64,000 bases of DNA from Collinsella ihumii (GCF_900046475.1 NZ_FCOU01000008.1:24911-88910); one strand, 5' to 3'. Counted from the first letter of the stretch, positions 26,076-34,804 are shown. Notes: generated by a model not told the origin, from the sequence alone. Made by a program: numbers and translations.

Positions 26076-26609
26076 ATGACCCAGCGCACCGTCACCGCTC
26101 GCTCCGGCGCCCTCGACATCTCCGCCCTCATCCTGCTCGCCGTGCTGCTCGCGGCAGGCCTCATCCTCAACATGACCCTCGGCAACGCGCTCGCCATGAC
26201 CGGCATCAAGCCCCAGTTCATCATCGCCGCCTACGCGCTGGCGATCCTGCTCACGCGCGGCGGGTTCGCGCAGGCCGCCGTCTTCGGCCTCATCTCCGCC
26301 GCCGTCATCCAGATCAACACGTCCATTCCCGGCCTCAACTTCGCGACCGAGGTCGCCGGCGCCCTCACCATGGCGGCGCTCGTGCGCAGCGACATCCGCA
26401 TCGCCGGGCGCTCCGTCACGCCGCTGGTCGCCGCCTTCGCGGCCACCCTCGTCAGCGGCGCGCTGTTCGCGGTGGCGGGCACCGTGCTTTCGGGCTTCGC
26501 CATCGAGGCCGCCCTCGTCAAGGTGCCGATCGTCGCGGGCACCGCGGTCTTCAACGCCATCGTGGTCCAGGCGCTGTATCTGCCCCTGCGCGCGGCCCGC
26601 AGGCAGTAA
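26076..26609 (+). CDS. ECF transporter S component 2, paralogue of component 1
   Basis: 177 residues from MTQRTVTARSGALDISALIL, with AAAGGA upstream. It aligns with component 1 along its length: ALILLAVLLAAGLILNMTLGNAL, KPQFIIAAY, LISAAVIQINTSIPG, and AVFNAIVVQALYLPL. Two S components that share one energising module usually bring different but related substrates. The Trp attenuator upstream would control both. Substrate is not determinable from sequence. Confidence 0.75.
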   Translation: MTQRTVTARSGALDISALILLAVLLAAGLILNMTLGNALAMTGIKPQFIIAAYALAILLTRGGFAQAAVFGLISAAVIQINTSIPGLNFATEVAGALTMAALVRSDIRIAGRSVTPLVAAFAATLVSGALFAVAGTVLSGFAIEAALVKVPIVAGTAVFNAIVVQALYLPLRAARRQ

Positions 26610-26696
26610 CACTCGGGTATGATGGAGCGGGCGCCCCGTGCGCCCGCGTTTCCACGCGCCGCGCCGGCAGGCGCACATATCGACGGAAAGGCACTC

Positions 26697-28454
26697 ATGT
26701 CAGCAATCATCGAGATGGAAGGCGTCTCGTTCAGTTACGGTTCGGATGCCGCCCACGCCCTCGACAACGTCTCGCTCACGGTCAACGAGGGGGACTTCAT
26801 CGGCATCATCGGCCCCTCGGGCGCCGGCAAGTCGACCCTTGCCGCCTGCCTGTCAGGGGCCATCCCGCACCACTACACCGGCGAGCTGTTCGGCACCACG
26901 GTCGTCGACGGCGCGGACACCTGCGACATCACGCTGACCGACATCTCGCGCATCGTGGGATCGGTCAACCAGGACATCGACGCGCAGATGGTCGCCTCGG
27001 TCGTCGAGGACGAGCTGCTCTTCGGCCTCGAGAACTTCGGCGTGCCCCATGACGAGATCGAGGGCCGCATCGAGCGCACGCTTGCCACCGTCGGTATCTC
27101 CGAGCTGCGCCATCGCGAGATCGCCACGCTGTCGGGCGGCCAGAAGCAGAAGGTCGCCATCGCCGCGATCCTGGCCCTCGAGCCCCGCGTGCTCGTGCTC
27201 GACGAGCCCACGGCGGCGCTCGACCCGGTCAGCTCGCGCATCGTCTTCGAGACGCTCGCCGACATCAACCGCCGCCTCGGCGTCACGGTCATCGTCATCG
27301 AGCAGAAGGTCGCCCTGCTCTCCACCTACTGCAGCCGCATCCTCGTCATGGACCACGGCTCCATCGCGCTCACGGGCACGCCGCACGAGGTCTTCGGACA
27401 CAGCGGCAACCTGCGCGCCATCGGCGTCGACAGCCCGCGCACCGTCCGCATCTCCAACAGCCTCGTCCGCGACGGCCTGACCGACCGAAGCGAGCCGTGC
27501 CTGAACGTGGACGAGGCCTATGGGCTCATCCGCGACATCCTGGCCGGCGTCGAGGGCATCGCGGACACCGCGGCCGACGCTCCCGAGCCCTCGCCCCACA
27601 CGCCCGCGCGACCGCATGCGGACGGTACCGCCCCCATCCTCACCCTCGAGCACGTCGGGTTCACCTATCCCGGCGGCGGCGCCAGCGTGGAAGACCTCTC
27701 CATGACGGTCTATCCCGGGGAGCTCGTGGGCATCGTCGGCCAGAACGGCGCCGGCAAGACCACGCTCACCAAGCTGCTGAACGGCCTGCTCAAGCCGAGC
27801 GCCGGCACCGTGCGCGTCGCCGGCCTCGATACGCGCGAGACCCCGGTGTCGACCATCGCCGCCCACGTCGCCACGCTGTTCCAGAACCCCGACCGGCAGA
27901 TCTGCAAGAACACGGTCATCGACGAGGTCGCCTTCGGACTCGAGCTCACCGGCGTCGACGGCGCCGAGGCGCGCGAGCGGGCCCGCGCGGTCATCAAGCG
28001 CTTCGGCCTGCCCGCCACCGAGGCGCCCTTCTCGCTGTCGCGCGGTCAGCGCCAGATGGTGGCGCTCGCGGGCGTCGTGGTCATGGAACCCGAGATCGTG
28101 CTGCTCGACGAGCCCACGAGCGGCCTGGACTACCGCGAGTGCATGACCGTCATGGAGACCGTGAGCGACATGGCCGACCATGGCTGCGCCGTCATCATGG
28201 TCTGCCACGACATGGAGGTCGTCAGCGACTTCGCCGAGCGCATCGTCGTCATGGCGAACGGGCGCATCCTCGGCCGCGGCCCGGCGGCCCCCCTGTTCGC
28301 CGACCGCGCCCTCATGGACCAGGCGAGCGTCACGCCGCCGCAGGTCATCGACCTCTCCGAACGCCTGGCGCGCGACGTCTCGCCCGCGTTCGCCCACATC
28401 ACCGAAGTCAGCGACATCGTGCGCACCGTAAAGGAGCTGATGGGCCGTGCTTAA
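26697..28454 (+). CDS. ECF energy-coupling ATPase, two ABC domains in one chain
   Basis: 585 residues from MSAIIEMEGVSFSYGSDAAH (GGAAAGG upstream). Domain 1: Walker A GPSGAGKST at 39-47, signature LSGGQKQK, Walker B VLVLDEPTAALD. Domain 2 from about residue 315: Walker A GQNGAGKTT, signature LSRGQRQM, Walker B IVLLDEPTSGLD. The ABC signature of domain 2 has R for G, a common variation. This replaces the separate EcfA1 and EcfA2 of other bacteria. It overlaps ecfT by eight bases. Confidence 0.93.
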   Translation: MSAIIEMEGVSFSYGSDAAHALDNVSLTVNEGDFIGIIGPSGAGKSTLAACLSGAIPHHYTGELFGTTVVDGADTCDITLTDISRIVGSVNQDIDAQMVASVVEDELLFGLENFGVPHDEIEGRIERTLATVGISELRHREIATLSGGQKQKVAIAAILALEPRVLVLDEPTAALDPVSSRIVFETLADINRRLGVTVIVIEQKVALLSTYCSRILVMDHGSIALTGTPHEVFGHSGNLRAIGVDSPRTVRISNSLVRDGLTDRSEPCLNVDEAYGLIRDILAGVEGIADTAADAPEPSPHTPARPHADGTAPILTLEHVGFTYPGGGASVEDLSMTVYPGELVGIVGQNGAGKTTLTKLLNGLLKPSAGTVRVAGLDTRETPVSTIAAHVATLFQNPDRQICKNTVIDEVAFGLELTGVDGAEARERARAVIKRFGLPATEAPFSLSRGQRQMVALAGVVVMEPEIVLLDEPTSGLDYRECMTVMETVSDMADHGCAVIMVCHDMEVVSDFAERIVVMANGRILGRGPAAPLFADRALMDQASVTPPQVIDLSERLARDVSPAFAHITEVSDIVRTVKELMGRA

Positions 28455-29193
28455 CGTCATCGATTACGTCCCCGGCGACACCCTGCTGCATCGCCTGAAC
28501 CCCGTGACCAAGCTCGCGCTCGCCGCGGCCATCATCGCGGCGACGTTCTTGTCCGACGGCTATGCCGCGCTCGTGGGCCTGCTCGTGCTCACGCTGGCGC
28601 TCGCCGCCTATGCGGGCGTGTTCGGGAGGCTCGCGCGCCTGCTCAAGCTGCTCGTGCCCGTCGCGCTCATCATGCTCGTGCTCCAGCTCGTGTTCGTGCG
28701 CTCCGGCACCGCGCTGCTCGCCTTCGTGACCGACGAGGGTCTCATCACCGGCGGCAAGGCCTGCCTGCGCCTGCTCGGCGTGGCGCTGCCGCTCGTGCTG
28801 ATGCTCATGGTCACCAAGCTCACCGACCTCGCTAACGCGTGCGTCGAGAAGCTGCACATCCCCTACAAGTACGCGTTCACCTTCACGACGGCGCTGCGCT
28901 TCGTGCCGGTGTTCTCGCAGGAGATGAACGCCATCATGGAGGCCCAGACGGCGCGCGGCGTGGAATACGACACCAACAACCCCTTCAAGAAGATGCAGCT
29001 CATGCTTCCGCTGTGCATCCCGCTGCTCATCTCGAGCGTGAGCAAGACCGACGCGACGGCCCTTGCCGCCGAGCAGCGCGGCTTCTATCTGCGCACGCGC
29101 GAGAGCAGCTACCGGCGCTATCCGTTCTCCGCGGCGGACTTCGCGGCCTTCGCCCTGTGCATCGCTCTCATCGCCCTCGGCATCGTGCTGTAG
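28447..29193 (+). CDS. ecfT: ECF transporter transmembrane T component
   Basis: 248 residues with a GTG start inside the end of the ATPase gene. Five hydrophobic segments are present, and the coupling region has the conserved ARGVEYD and EQRGFYLRTR motifs that dock to the ATPases. LHRLNPVTKLALAA at the N-terminus is the family opening. It completes the importer with the ATPase and the two S components. Confidence 0.93.
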   Translation: MLNVIDYVPGDTLLHRLNPVTKLALAAAIIAATFLSDGYAALVGLLVLTLALAAYAGVFGRLARLLKLLVPVALIMLVLQLVFVRSGTALLAFVTDEGLITGGKACLRLLGVALPLVLMLMVTKLTDLANACVEKLHIPYKYAFTFTTALRFVPVFSQEMNAIMEAQTARGVEYDTNNPFKKMQLMLPLCIPLLISSVSKTDATALAAEQRGFYLRTRESSYRRYPFSAADFAAFALCIALIALGIVL

Positions 29194-29232
29194 ACGGCCC
29201 GTCGGCACCCGCACGCACAACCCCGCACGCAC

Positions 29233-29265
29233 GAACAGCCCCGTTGTGTTTCAATGGGGCTGTTC
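29233..29265 (+). terminator. Hairpin after ecfT
   Basis: GAACAGCCCC (29233-29242) pairs perfectly with GGGGCTGTTC (29256-29265) across a 13-base loop, 40 bases after the ecfT stop and 40 bases before the next start. The following CTATT is a poor U-tract. Confidence 0.5.
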
Positions 29266-29307
29266 CTATTGAGAGCACACGCTGCCACGACCATCTGGAG
29301 ATGCGAC

Positions 29308-30258
29308 ATGCCCGAACTTGAGATTCCCGCCTTTGTGCGCCAGCAGATTGCCGAGAGCTACGGAGCGGACAAGGCGTCGCTCGTGGAGCGCGGCTTCGAC
29401 GAGGCGTGCACCCGCCCGGTGACGCTGCGGGCGAACACGCTCAAGGCGCAGCCGGACGATATCGCCGACGCGCTCGATGCGGCGCACATCGCATACCGCC
29501 GAGTCCCGTGGTACCGCGACGCGTTCGTGCTCGAGGACGTGCGCGAGAAGGCCGTCTGGAATCTGGACATCTACCGGGAGGGCCGAGTGTACCTGCAGAG
29601 CCTCTCCTCCATGATGCCGCCACTCGTCCTGGAGCCCCGCCCGGGAGCCGACATCTTGGACATGTGTGCCGCACCGGGCGGCAAGACCAGCCAGGTCGTC
29701 GCGCTGTCCGACGGCGCCGCGCACATGACGGCCTGCGAGATGAACGGCCCGCGCGCCGAGAAGCTCCAGTACAACCTCGACAAGCTCGGCTGCCGCAACG
29801 TGCAGGTCATGCGCGTGGACGCCCGGCGCCTCGACAAGTTCTTCTCCTTCGACCAGATCCTTCTCGACGCCCCCTGCACCGGATCGGGCACCATCTGCTC
29901 AGGCGACGAGCGCGCCGGCAGGCGCATCACCGAGGCGCTGCTGAGCAAGGTCACCCGCTCGCAGCGCGCGCTGCTCGACCGCGCGCTCGACGTGCTCAAG
30001 CCCGGCGGCACCCTCGTCTACTCGACCTGCTCCATCTTCCCCGCGGAAAACGAGGAGCAGGTCGCAGCGGCACTCAAGCGCCATCGAGACTGCGAGGTCG
30101 CGCCCGTGGAGCTCGCCGGCGCCGACGGCGAAACCGATGCCCCGATCATGCTCCCCGGCCGCATCGAGGGCACCTGCACCATCTGCCCCTCGCGCCTGTA
30201 CGAGGGATTCTTCATCGCGCGCATCACCAAGAAGGACCCGAAGAAGCGCAAGCGGTAA
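29308..30258 (+). CDS. NOL1/NOP2/Sun-type RNA cytosine-C5 methyltransferase (RsmF-like)
   Basis: 316 residues from MPELEIPAFVRQQIAESYGA at 29308, chosen because GGAG lies upstream. The SAM-binding motif is DILDMCAAPGGKTSQV, followed by DAPCTGSGTI and LVYSTCSIFPAENEEQV with the two catalytic cysteines. The length is shorter than E. coli RsmF and lacks the C-terminal PUA-like extension, so the target base cannot be named. The stop lies five bases before a palindromic repeat. Confidence 0.9.
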   Translation: MPELEIPAFVRQQIAESYGADKASLVERGFDEACTRPVTLRANTLKAQPDDIADALDAAHIAYRRVPWYRDAFVLEDVREKAVWNLDIYREGRVYLQSLSSMMPPLVLEPRPGADILDMCAAPGGKTSQVVALSDGAAHMTACEMNGPRAEKLQYNLDKLGCRNVQVMRVDARRLDKFFSFDQILLDAPCTGSGTICSGDERAGRRITEALLSKVTRSQRALLDRALDVLKPGGTLVYSTCSIFPAENEEQVAAALKRHRDCEVAPVELAGADGETDAPIMLPGRIEGTCTICPSRLYEGFFIARITKKDPKKRKR

Positions 30259-30262
30259 CCGG

Positions 30263-30338
30263 GATGGGTTGATTGGGGACGGGGTCGTTTCAACCCATGG
30301 CAGCGAAATGCTCAGCCGTGGGTTGAAACGACCCCGTC
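30263..30338. repeat. Intergenic palindromic repeat copy
   Basis: GACGGGGTCGTTTCAACCCA and its exact reverse complement form 20-bp arms around a 19-base loop; the left outer part (GATGGGTTGATTGGG) resembles the other copies. It lies right after the methyltransferase stop. Confidence 0.8.
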
Positions 30339-30358
30339 TTGCAAAGTACCAGTACGCG

Positions 30359-30586
30359 TTAGCGGCTGTGCTTGCCGCGATAGGCCGTGTCGGAACGCCT
30401 CGGCGCACGGTGGGCGCCCGGCGTCTGGGGGCGCGGCGAGCCCTGGCTCCTATAGGCGCGCCAGGCCTCCTCTTCCCGCCTCTGGTCTGCCCGCTCGCGC
30501 AGCTTCGTCACGATGGAATAGGCGATCGCGGCGACGATAATGGCCCCGATGCACAGCGCTATCGGCACAATAGCTCCGGCCTCCAC
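30359..30586 (-). CDS. Small single-span membrane protein
   Basis: 75 residues with a GTG start at 30586 preceded by AAGGCGG. A membrane segment at about 6-24 (IVPIALCIGAIIVAAIAYSI) is followed by a strongly basic, Arg-rich tail (KLRERADQRREEEAWRAYR). No family is recognised. It faces the methyltransferase gene, with the palindromic repeat between their 3' ends. The ribosome-binding site and topology support a real gene; function unknown. Confidence 0.6.
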   Translation of the reverse strand: MEAGAIVPIALCIGAIIVAAIAYSIVTKLRERADQRREEEAWRAYRSQGSPRPQTPGAHRAPRRSDTAYRGKHSR

Positions 30587-30737
30587 GTGATCACCGCCTT
30601 CCTTCCGCCTTCTTCGGTCCCGACAAGCTTACCAAATCGGCCCTGCCGCGCCCATGCGCTCGATAAAACAACAGGAACCGCAGGAGCGTCCCATGCGGGC
30701 CCAACGTAAGCAGCTTGTAAACCTGATTGGGAGGTGT

Positions 30738-30762
30738 GGCGCCCGGGTACAAGAGGGGCGCC
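30738..30762 (+). other. Leader hairpin upstream of the TIM-barrel gene
   Basis: GGCGCCC pairs with GGGCGCC around an 11-base loop, about 50 bases before the likely start at 30810. It could be part of a structured leader, but no riboswitch class is recognised. Confidence 0.35.
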
Positions 30763-30809
30763 GCCATACGGTCAAATCAATCGCTGACATGAATCACGAG
30801 GTTGCCATC

Positions 30810-31790
30810 ATGAACCCGAACGATATGCATACGCCCGTGCCCGTCTCGGCCGACGTGCCCGAAAACGTCGAGGCGTCCGTGGACTTCTCCGAGATCGACA
30901 TCGCGCCGGAGTTCGCCGAGCCGGCACACGCCGTCACCCCGGCCGGCGTGCTCCCCATGGAGCCGGCGCCCATCGAGGGACACCTGCGCAAGGCGGCCCT
31001 GCGCGTCCCCGAGGGCATCGAGGAGACCGGCGGCTTCACGCTGTTCGGCCGCCGCATCAAATCGATGCTCTACTCCACCGACGTCGCCGTGATACGAAAC
31101 GCCAACGCCGACGCGGTCTTTGCCGTCTACCCGTTCACGGCGCAGCCCGCGATCACGCAGGCGCTGCTCACCGCCGCCGAATGCCCGGTGTTCGTGGGCG
31201 TGGGCGGCGGGACCACCCAGGGCAAGCGCTCCGTCCAGCTCGCTGCCGTCTCGGAGATGCAGGGGGCCGCCGGCGTCATCGTGAACTCGCCTGCCTCCGC
31301 TGACCTCGTCGCCCAGATCGCCTCCATCGTGGACATCCCCGTCATCGCCACGGTCGTGCGCGCGGACGACGACGCCCACGCCAAGGTGCAGGCGGGGGCG
31401 AAGATCCTGAACATCGCCGCGGGGCGCGACACGCCGCAGGTGCTGCGCGAGCTGCGCGCGACCTACCCCAACCTGCCGCTCATAGCCCCCGGGGGCAAGA
31501 CGCCCGAGACCATCCTCGAGACCATCCAGGCCGGCGCGAACGCCATCATCTGGACGCCGCCGTCGGCCCAGATGCTCCAGGCGGACATGATGCAGCGCTA
31601 CCGCAAGCTCGAGGGAGAGGGCGCAAACCCCGTGCCCTCGATCGACCCGGTGTCCGCCGGCGAGGTCAACCCGCTCGAGGCGCGGCCGGACATCCCCTTC
31701 CCCGACGAAGTCGTGGACCGCATGAGCGCGGAGCCGACCCGTCGCACGCCTTTCCCGCGATTCTTCTCACGCAACCGCACGCGCCGGTAG
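30810..31790 (+). CDS. Unrecognised aldolase-type TIM-barrel protein
   Basis: 326 residues from MNPNDMHTPVPVSAD at 30810 (GAGG upstream; ATG at 30789 is also possible). After an acidic, low-complexity N-terminal 90 residues comes a repeated beta/alpha pattern: VFAVYPFTAQPAITQAL, PVFVGVGGGTTQG, AAGVIVNSPAS, IPVIATVV, AGAKILNIAAG, NLPLIAPGGKTPE and GANAIIWTPP. The strand endings and GGGTTQGKRS resemble KDPG-aldolase or thiamine-phosphate-synthase-like barrels. No catalytic lysine assignment is possible by eye. Enzymatic function unknown. Confidence 0.6.
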   Translation: MNPNDMHTPVPVSADVPENVEASVDFSEIDIAPEFAEPAHAVTPAGVLPMEPAPIEGHLRKAALRVPEGIEETGGFTLFGRRIKSMLYSTDVAVIRNANADAVFAVYPFTAQPAITQALLTAAECPVFVGVGGGTTQGKRSVQLAAVSEMQGAAGVIVNSPASADLVAQIASIVDIPVIATVVRADDDAHAKVQAGAKILNIAAGRDTPQVLRELRATYPNLPLIAPGGKTPETILETIQAGANAIIWTPPSAQMLQADMMQRYRKLEGEGANPVPSIDPVSAGEVNPLEARPDIPFPDEVVDRMSAEPTRRTPFPRFFSRNRTRR

Positions 31791-31930
31791 CGCCCCGTCC
31801 GCACGCGATGCCGCGCGAGACCGCGGCCGGATTCGCACGGCGTCGCGGCGAAGGCATGCCGTTGGGCTATCATTGGTGCTTGAATGATGACCGTCCACGC
31901 TGCAACCGACCGCGTTTCCGGAGATGAACG

Positions 31931-32557
31931 ATGCCGAGGCTATCTCAAGAGAAATCTGATGCGCGCCGCGCCGAGATCATCGACGCCTGCGAGGCGCTCT
32001 ACCAGTCAGAAAGCTACCATGACATCACGATGTCGCAGGTGGCAAGCGGCGTCACGTTCGGGCGCGCCAACATCTACAACTACTTCCAGTGCAAAGACGA
32101 GATCCTGCTCGCCCTCCTGCAGCGGGAGCACGACAAGTGGACGGCGAGGCTCGATGAGCTGGCGGACGATGCCGAGAACCTGGACGACGAGCGCGTCGCC
32201 GAAGGTCTCGCGCAAAGCCTCGCCGAGCGCAAGCAGATGCTGAAGCTGCTCGCCATGAATCTTTACGACATGGAGCAGAACAGCCGCCTCGAGAAGCTCG
32301 TGGAGTTCAAGCGCTCGTACGCGCGCGCCGTCGAGGCGCTGCAGCGCGTCATCACTCGCGCCAAGCCGTCGTGGGGCGAGGAGCGCCGCATGCGCTTCCT
32401 GTGCAGCTTCCTGCCCTTCCTGCAGGGCATCTACTCGTATGCATTCCATTCCGAAAAGCAGCTCGATGCCATGCGCGAGGCGGGGGTCACCCCCTACGAC
32501 CTGGACATCCGCACGGCGACGCGCGATCTTGTCTTGAAGCTCCTCCAAGAGGACTGA
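31931..32557 (+). CDS. TetR-family transcriptional regulator
   Basis: 208 residues. The N-terminal HTH domain reads RRAEIIDACEALYQSESYHDITMSQVASGVTFGRANIYNYFQCKDEIL, the standard TetR pattern. The C-terminal ligand-binding half is helical. GGAG lies upstream of the ATG. No operon partner is next to it: the gene is followed by repeats and the convergent degV gene. Ligand and target unknown. Confidence 0.9.
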   Translation: MPRLSQEKSDARRAEIIDACEALYQSESYHDITMSQVASGVTFGRANIYNYFQCKDEILLALLQREHDKWTARLDELADDAENLDDERVAEGLAQSLAERKQMLKLLAMNLYDMEQNSRLEKLVEFKRSYARAVEALQRVITRAKPSWGEERRMRFLCSFLPFLQGIYSYAFHSEKQLDAMREAGVTPYDLDIRTATRDLVLKLLQED

Positions 32558-32693
32558 CGCCGCGCTTCGGGCGGAGCCCCTTGAAGCCGAAACGCTTACC
32601 TGGGAAGCACTGATCAATTGCTTCCGCGGCGGTCTGCCCTATGGCGGGTGCCCGCGGTTTTTCGCACCGCGCCGCCCCGGCCGCGCCCTCTTC

Positions 32694-32919
32694 CCGGCGA
32701 AAGTGGCTAGAAATTTCTGTTTTGCTGTAAGCCGGGCCGGGATGGAGGGGTCGGAAGCCCGCCGCCGGCACCGGTTTCCCCCGGACAGCGCCCGATTCGA
32801 GGGCTTGAGGGGCCTGAAACCGGCTTCGTAACCGGCCAACAAGGTCAAGACGGCTTATCTGGACATTTCCGCAGCGCCCGGCTTACAGCAAAACAGAAAT
32901 TTCTAGCCACTTTCGCCGG
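32694..32919. mobile_element. MITE-like element with 44-bp terminal inverted repeats
   Basis: 32694-32737 and 32876-32919 are exact reverse complements over 44 bases (the arms contain GCTAGAAATTTCTG), enclosing 138 bases of GC-rich, non-coding sequence. The arms are distinctly AT-richer than the genome. There is no transposase, so it would be non-autonomous. A target duplication is not obvious at the edges. A single copy is visible in this window. Confidence 0.65.
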
Positions 32920-32935
32920 AAGGGATGCTCTCTGG

Positions 32936-33005
32936 AATGGGTTGGTTGGGGACGGGTTCGTTCCAACCCACGGGTTGGAACGAACCCGTCCCCAACCAAC
33001 CCATT
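32936..33005. repeat. Intergenic palindromic repeat, perfect 34-bp arms
   Basis: Two exact 34-base arms, 32936-32969 and 32972-33005, separated by AC. The core GACGGGTTCGTTCCAACCC is shared with the copies at 40100-40192 and, with changes, at 19974 and 30263. It lies between the MITE-like element and the degV terminator. Confidence 0.85.
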
Positions 33006-33013
33006 TGCACAGC

Positions 33014-33050
33014 AAAAAAGACCCGGCCGAGCTGAAAACTCGACCGGGTC
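33014..33050 (-). terminator. Intrinsic terminator of the degV-family gene
   Basis: On the minus strand GACCCGGTCGAG (33050-33039) pairs with CTCGGCCGGGTC (33031-33020) with one mismatch around a seven-base loop, followed by six T. Confidence 0.9.
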
Positions 33051-33055
33051 GCAAG

Positions 33056-33943
33056 CTAGTCGACGCGCGTGTCGCCCATGAAGAACAGGGCGACGGTGCC
33101 GGGACCGGTATGGGCGCCGATGACCGTGCCGATGTCGCAGATCTCGACCTTGCCCTTGAGCGCCGGGATCTTCTCGCCGACCAGACGGGCGACCTCCTCG
33201 GCATCCTCCAGGCAATCGGAGTGAGAAATCGTGCAGCGGCCGGTGTAGGCGGAACCGTTCTCAACGTGATCCATCATGTCGTCCACCAGGCGGACGATCG
33301 CCTTCTTCTTGGTGCGGATCTTCTCGCGCGGGATGAGCTTGCCCTCGAAGTTCACGTTCATGACCGGGCAGATCTTGAGCGCCGTGGCGATCAGCGCGCT
33401 CGTGGAGCTCACGCGGCCGCCGCGCTTCAGGCAGTCGAGATCGGACACGAAGAACCACTGGTTGACGTTCATCTTGTGGACCTCGGTCCACTCGGCGAGC
33501 TCATCGAAACCCATGCCCTCGTCGCGCTTGTCGGCCATGACCTCGACGAGCAGGCCGAACCCCGCAGAGGCGCACAGCGAATCGATGACGCGGATCTTGC
33601 GCTCGGGGTATTGCGGCGCGAGCGTCTCGGCGGCAAGGCAGGCGGAGTTGTACGTCCCGGAGATGCCCGTGGACAGCGAGACGTGCAGGATATCGAGCCC
33701 CTGCTTGAGATAGGGCTCCCAAAACGCGACGTACTCGCCCGTACCGACCTGGGAGGTCTTGGCCTGCGCACCACCTTTGAGCGTGCCGAAGAACTCCTGC
33801 GGCGTGGTGGACTGATAGATGTCGTCCGTGTAAGTCGCGCCGTTCATCTCGTAGTGGAAGCAGACGTAGCCCACGTTGCGCTCACGGTAGAACGAAAGCG
33901 GCATGTCGGCCGTCGACTCACAGGTGATCATGTAATCGCTCAT
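33056..33943 (-). CDS. DegV family fatty-acid-binding protein
   Basis: 295 residues. MSDYMITCESTADMPLSF opens the DegV fold, with TSQVGTGEY, VSLSTGISGTYNSACLAAE and VIDSLCASAGFGLLV in the canonical order and IGTVIGAHTGPGTVALFF at the end. DegV (FakB-type) proteins bind a fatty acid and present it to the FakA kinase. FakA is not in the window. It has its own terminator. Confidence 0.93.
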   Translation of the reverse strand: MSDYMITCESTADMPLSFYRERNVGYVCFHYEMNGATYTDDIYQSTTPQEFFGTLKGGAQAKTSQVGTGEYVAFWEPYLKQGLDILHVSLSTGISGTYNSACLAAETLAPQYPERKIRVIDSLCASAGFGLLVEVMADKRDEGMGFDELAEWTEVHKMNVNQWFFVSDLDCLKRGGRVSSTSALIATALKICPVMNVNFEGKLIPREKIRTKKKAIVRLVDDMMDHVENGSAYTGRCTISHSDCLEDAEEVARLVGEKIPALKGKVEICDIGTVIGAHTGPGTVALFFMGDTRVD

Positions 33944-34074
33944 GCATTCTCCTTCGCAGACACGAATCGGATACCCGCCCTATAGCATTATCGCACCTGA
34001 CGCCCTTATCTCCTAGCTGGTATTGCACACGAGCTGGCGTAGTATCGAAAACATGCTGCAGGAGGGCGCAGAAG

Positions 34075-34112
34075 AAAAAGCCGCCGAAAGACCACGTAGG
34101 CCTTTCGGCGGC
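34075..34112 (-). terminator. Intrinsic terminator of the Rrf2 gene
   Basis: On the minus strand GCCGCCGAAAG (34112-34102) pairs with CTTTCGGCGGC (34090-34080), loop of 11, followed by five T. It lies about 70 bases after the Rrf2 stop. Confidence 0.88.
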
Positions 34113-34179
34113 TCGGTGCGAGGGCGATCGACGCCACCTGCGGGAAGACGCGCATTGCGGCAGGCGGGGCGATCGGGGC

Positions 34180-34626
34180 TCACGCCTCGATGTGCGACAA
34201 GTCGACGTCGAGCTTCATCTCGGGCACATGTGCGAGTTCGGACAGCGTCACGCCGTCGACGTAGTCGTCGATGGCCGCCTCGAGCCCCTGCCAGAACCTC
34301 ACCGTCGAGCACAGGTCGGAGCGCACGCAGGAGCCCTCGAGCCCGTCACAGGCGACGGGTGCCGTCGCGCCCTCCGCCGCGCGCAGGATGTCGCCGGCGC
34401 GGATCTCCTCGGCCGGCCGGGCGAGCATGTAGCCGCCGCCCTTGCCGCGCACGCTCTTGAGCAGGCCGGCGGCCATGAGCGGGCGCACGAGCTGCTCCAG
34501 ATACTTGAGCGAGATGCTCTCGCGCTCGGCGACCTCGCGCAGGGCGATCTTGCCCTCCTCGTCACCGAAGGCGGCGATGTAGATCATGAGGCGCAGCGCG
34601 TAGCGGCCCTTGGACGATATGAGCAT
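34180..34626 (-). CDS. Rrf2-family Fe-S responsive regulator, likely SUF regulator
   Basis: 148 residues. The winged HTH starts MLISSKGRYALRLMIYIA and includes SLKYLEQLVRPLMAAGLLKSVRGKGGGY. Three cysteines at 93, 100 and 106 (CDGLEGSCVRSDLC) match the cluster ligands of IscR/RsrR-like proteins. It is divergent from sufC with about 180 bases between, so it most likely controls the suf operon and itself in response to Fe-S status. Direction of control is inferred. Confidence 0.9.
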   Translation of the reverse strand: MLISSKGRYALRLMIYIAAFGDEEGKIALREVAERESISLKYLEQLVRPLMAAGLLKSVRGKGGGYMLARPAEEIRAGDILRAAEGATAPVACDGLEGSCVRSDLCSTVRFWQGLEAAIDDYVDGVTLSELAHVPEMKLDVDLSHIEA

Positions 34627-34706
34627 GGAGTGCCTCCGTACCCCTCGATATGCAAAAAGACGACCAGCGTCCGGTCATAATCTTAGTGAATTGCTCGGAA
34701 TTAATC

Positions 34707-34734
34707 TTGACTCTTTTCCGGTACATCTTATCCT
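34707..34734 (+). promoter_or_regulatory. Promoter of the suf operon
   Basis: TTGACT (34707-34712) and TATCCT (34729-34734) with a 16-base spacer lie about 70 bases before the sufC start. GGAATT at 34698 and AATTCC at 34746 flank it in inverse orientation and might belong to an operator, but a clear Rrf2 site was not recognised. Confidence 0.5.
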
Positions 34735-34804
34735 TATCCCGAGAGAATTCCTAGGGTTTATCCCGGGGACACACCGTCCCCTTGCATTCGAGGAAGGACA
34801 CCCG

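Larger units (their letters stand above)
32558..33013. other. Intergenic region filled by repeats
   Basis: Between the tetR stop and the degV terminator there is no gene. It holds the 226-bp MITE-like element and the 70-bp perfect palindrome, both listed separately. Confidence 0.7.

Noticed and set aside
26853..28460. 535-residue minus-strand frame opposite the ECF ATPase gene
   Set aside because: High-GC antisense shadow with Asp/Gly/Val-rich low-complexity composition and no ribosome-binding site.
30720..30800. Riboswitch upstream of the TIM-barrel gene
   Set aside because: Only one simple hairpin is visible and no conserved riboswitch core could be recognised.
32558..33005. Inverted repeats as a possible CRISPR array
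   Set aside because: There are only inverted arms, no regularly spaced direct repeats with unique spacers, and no cas gene.
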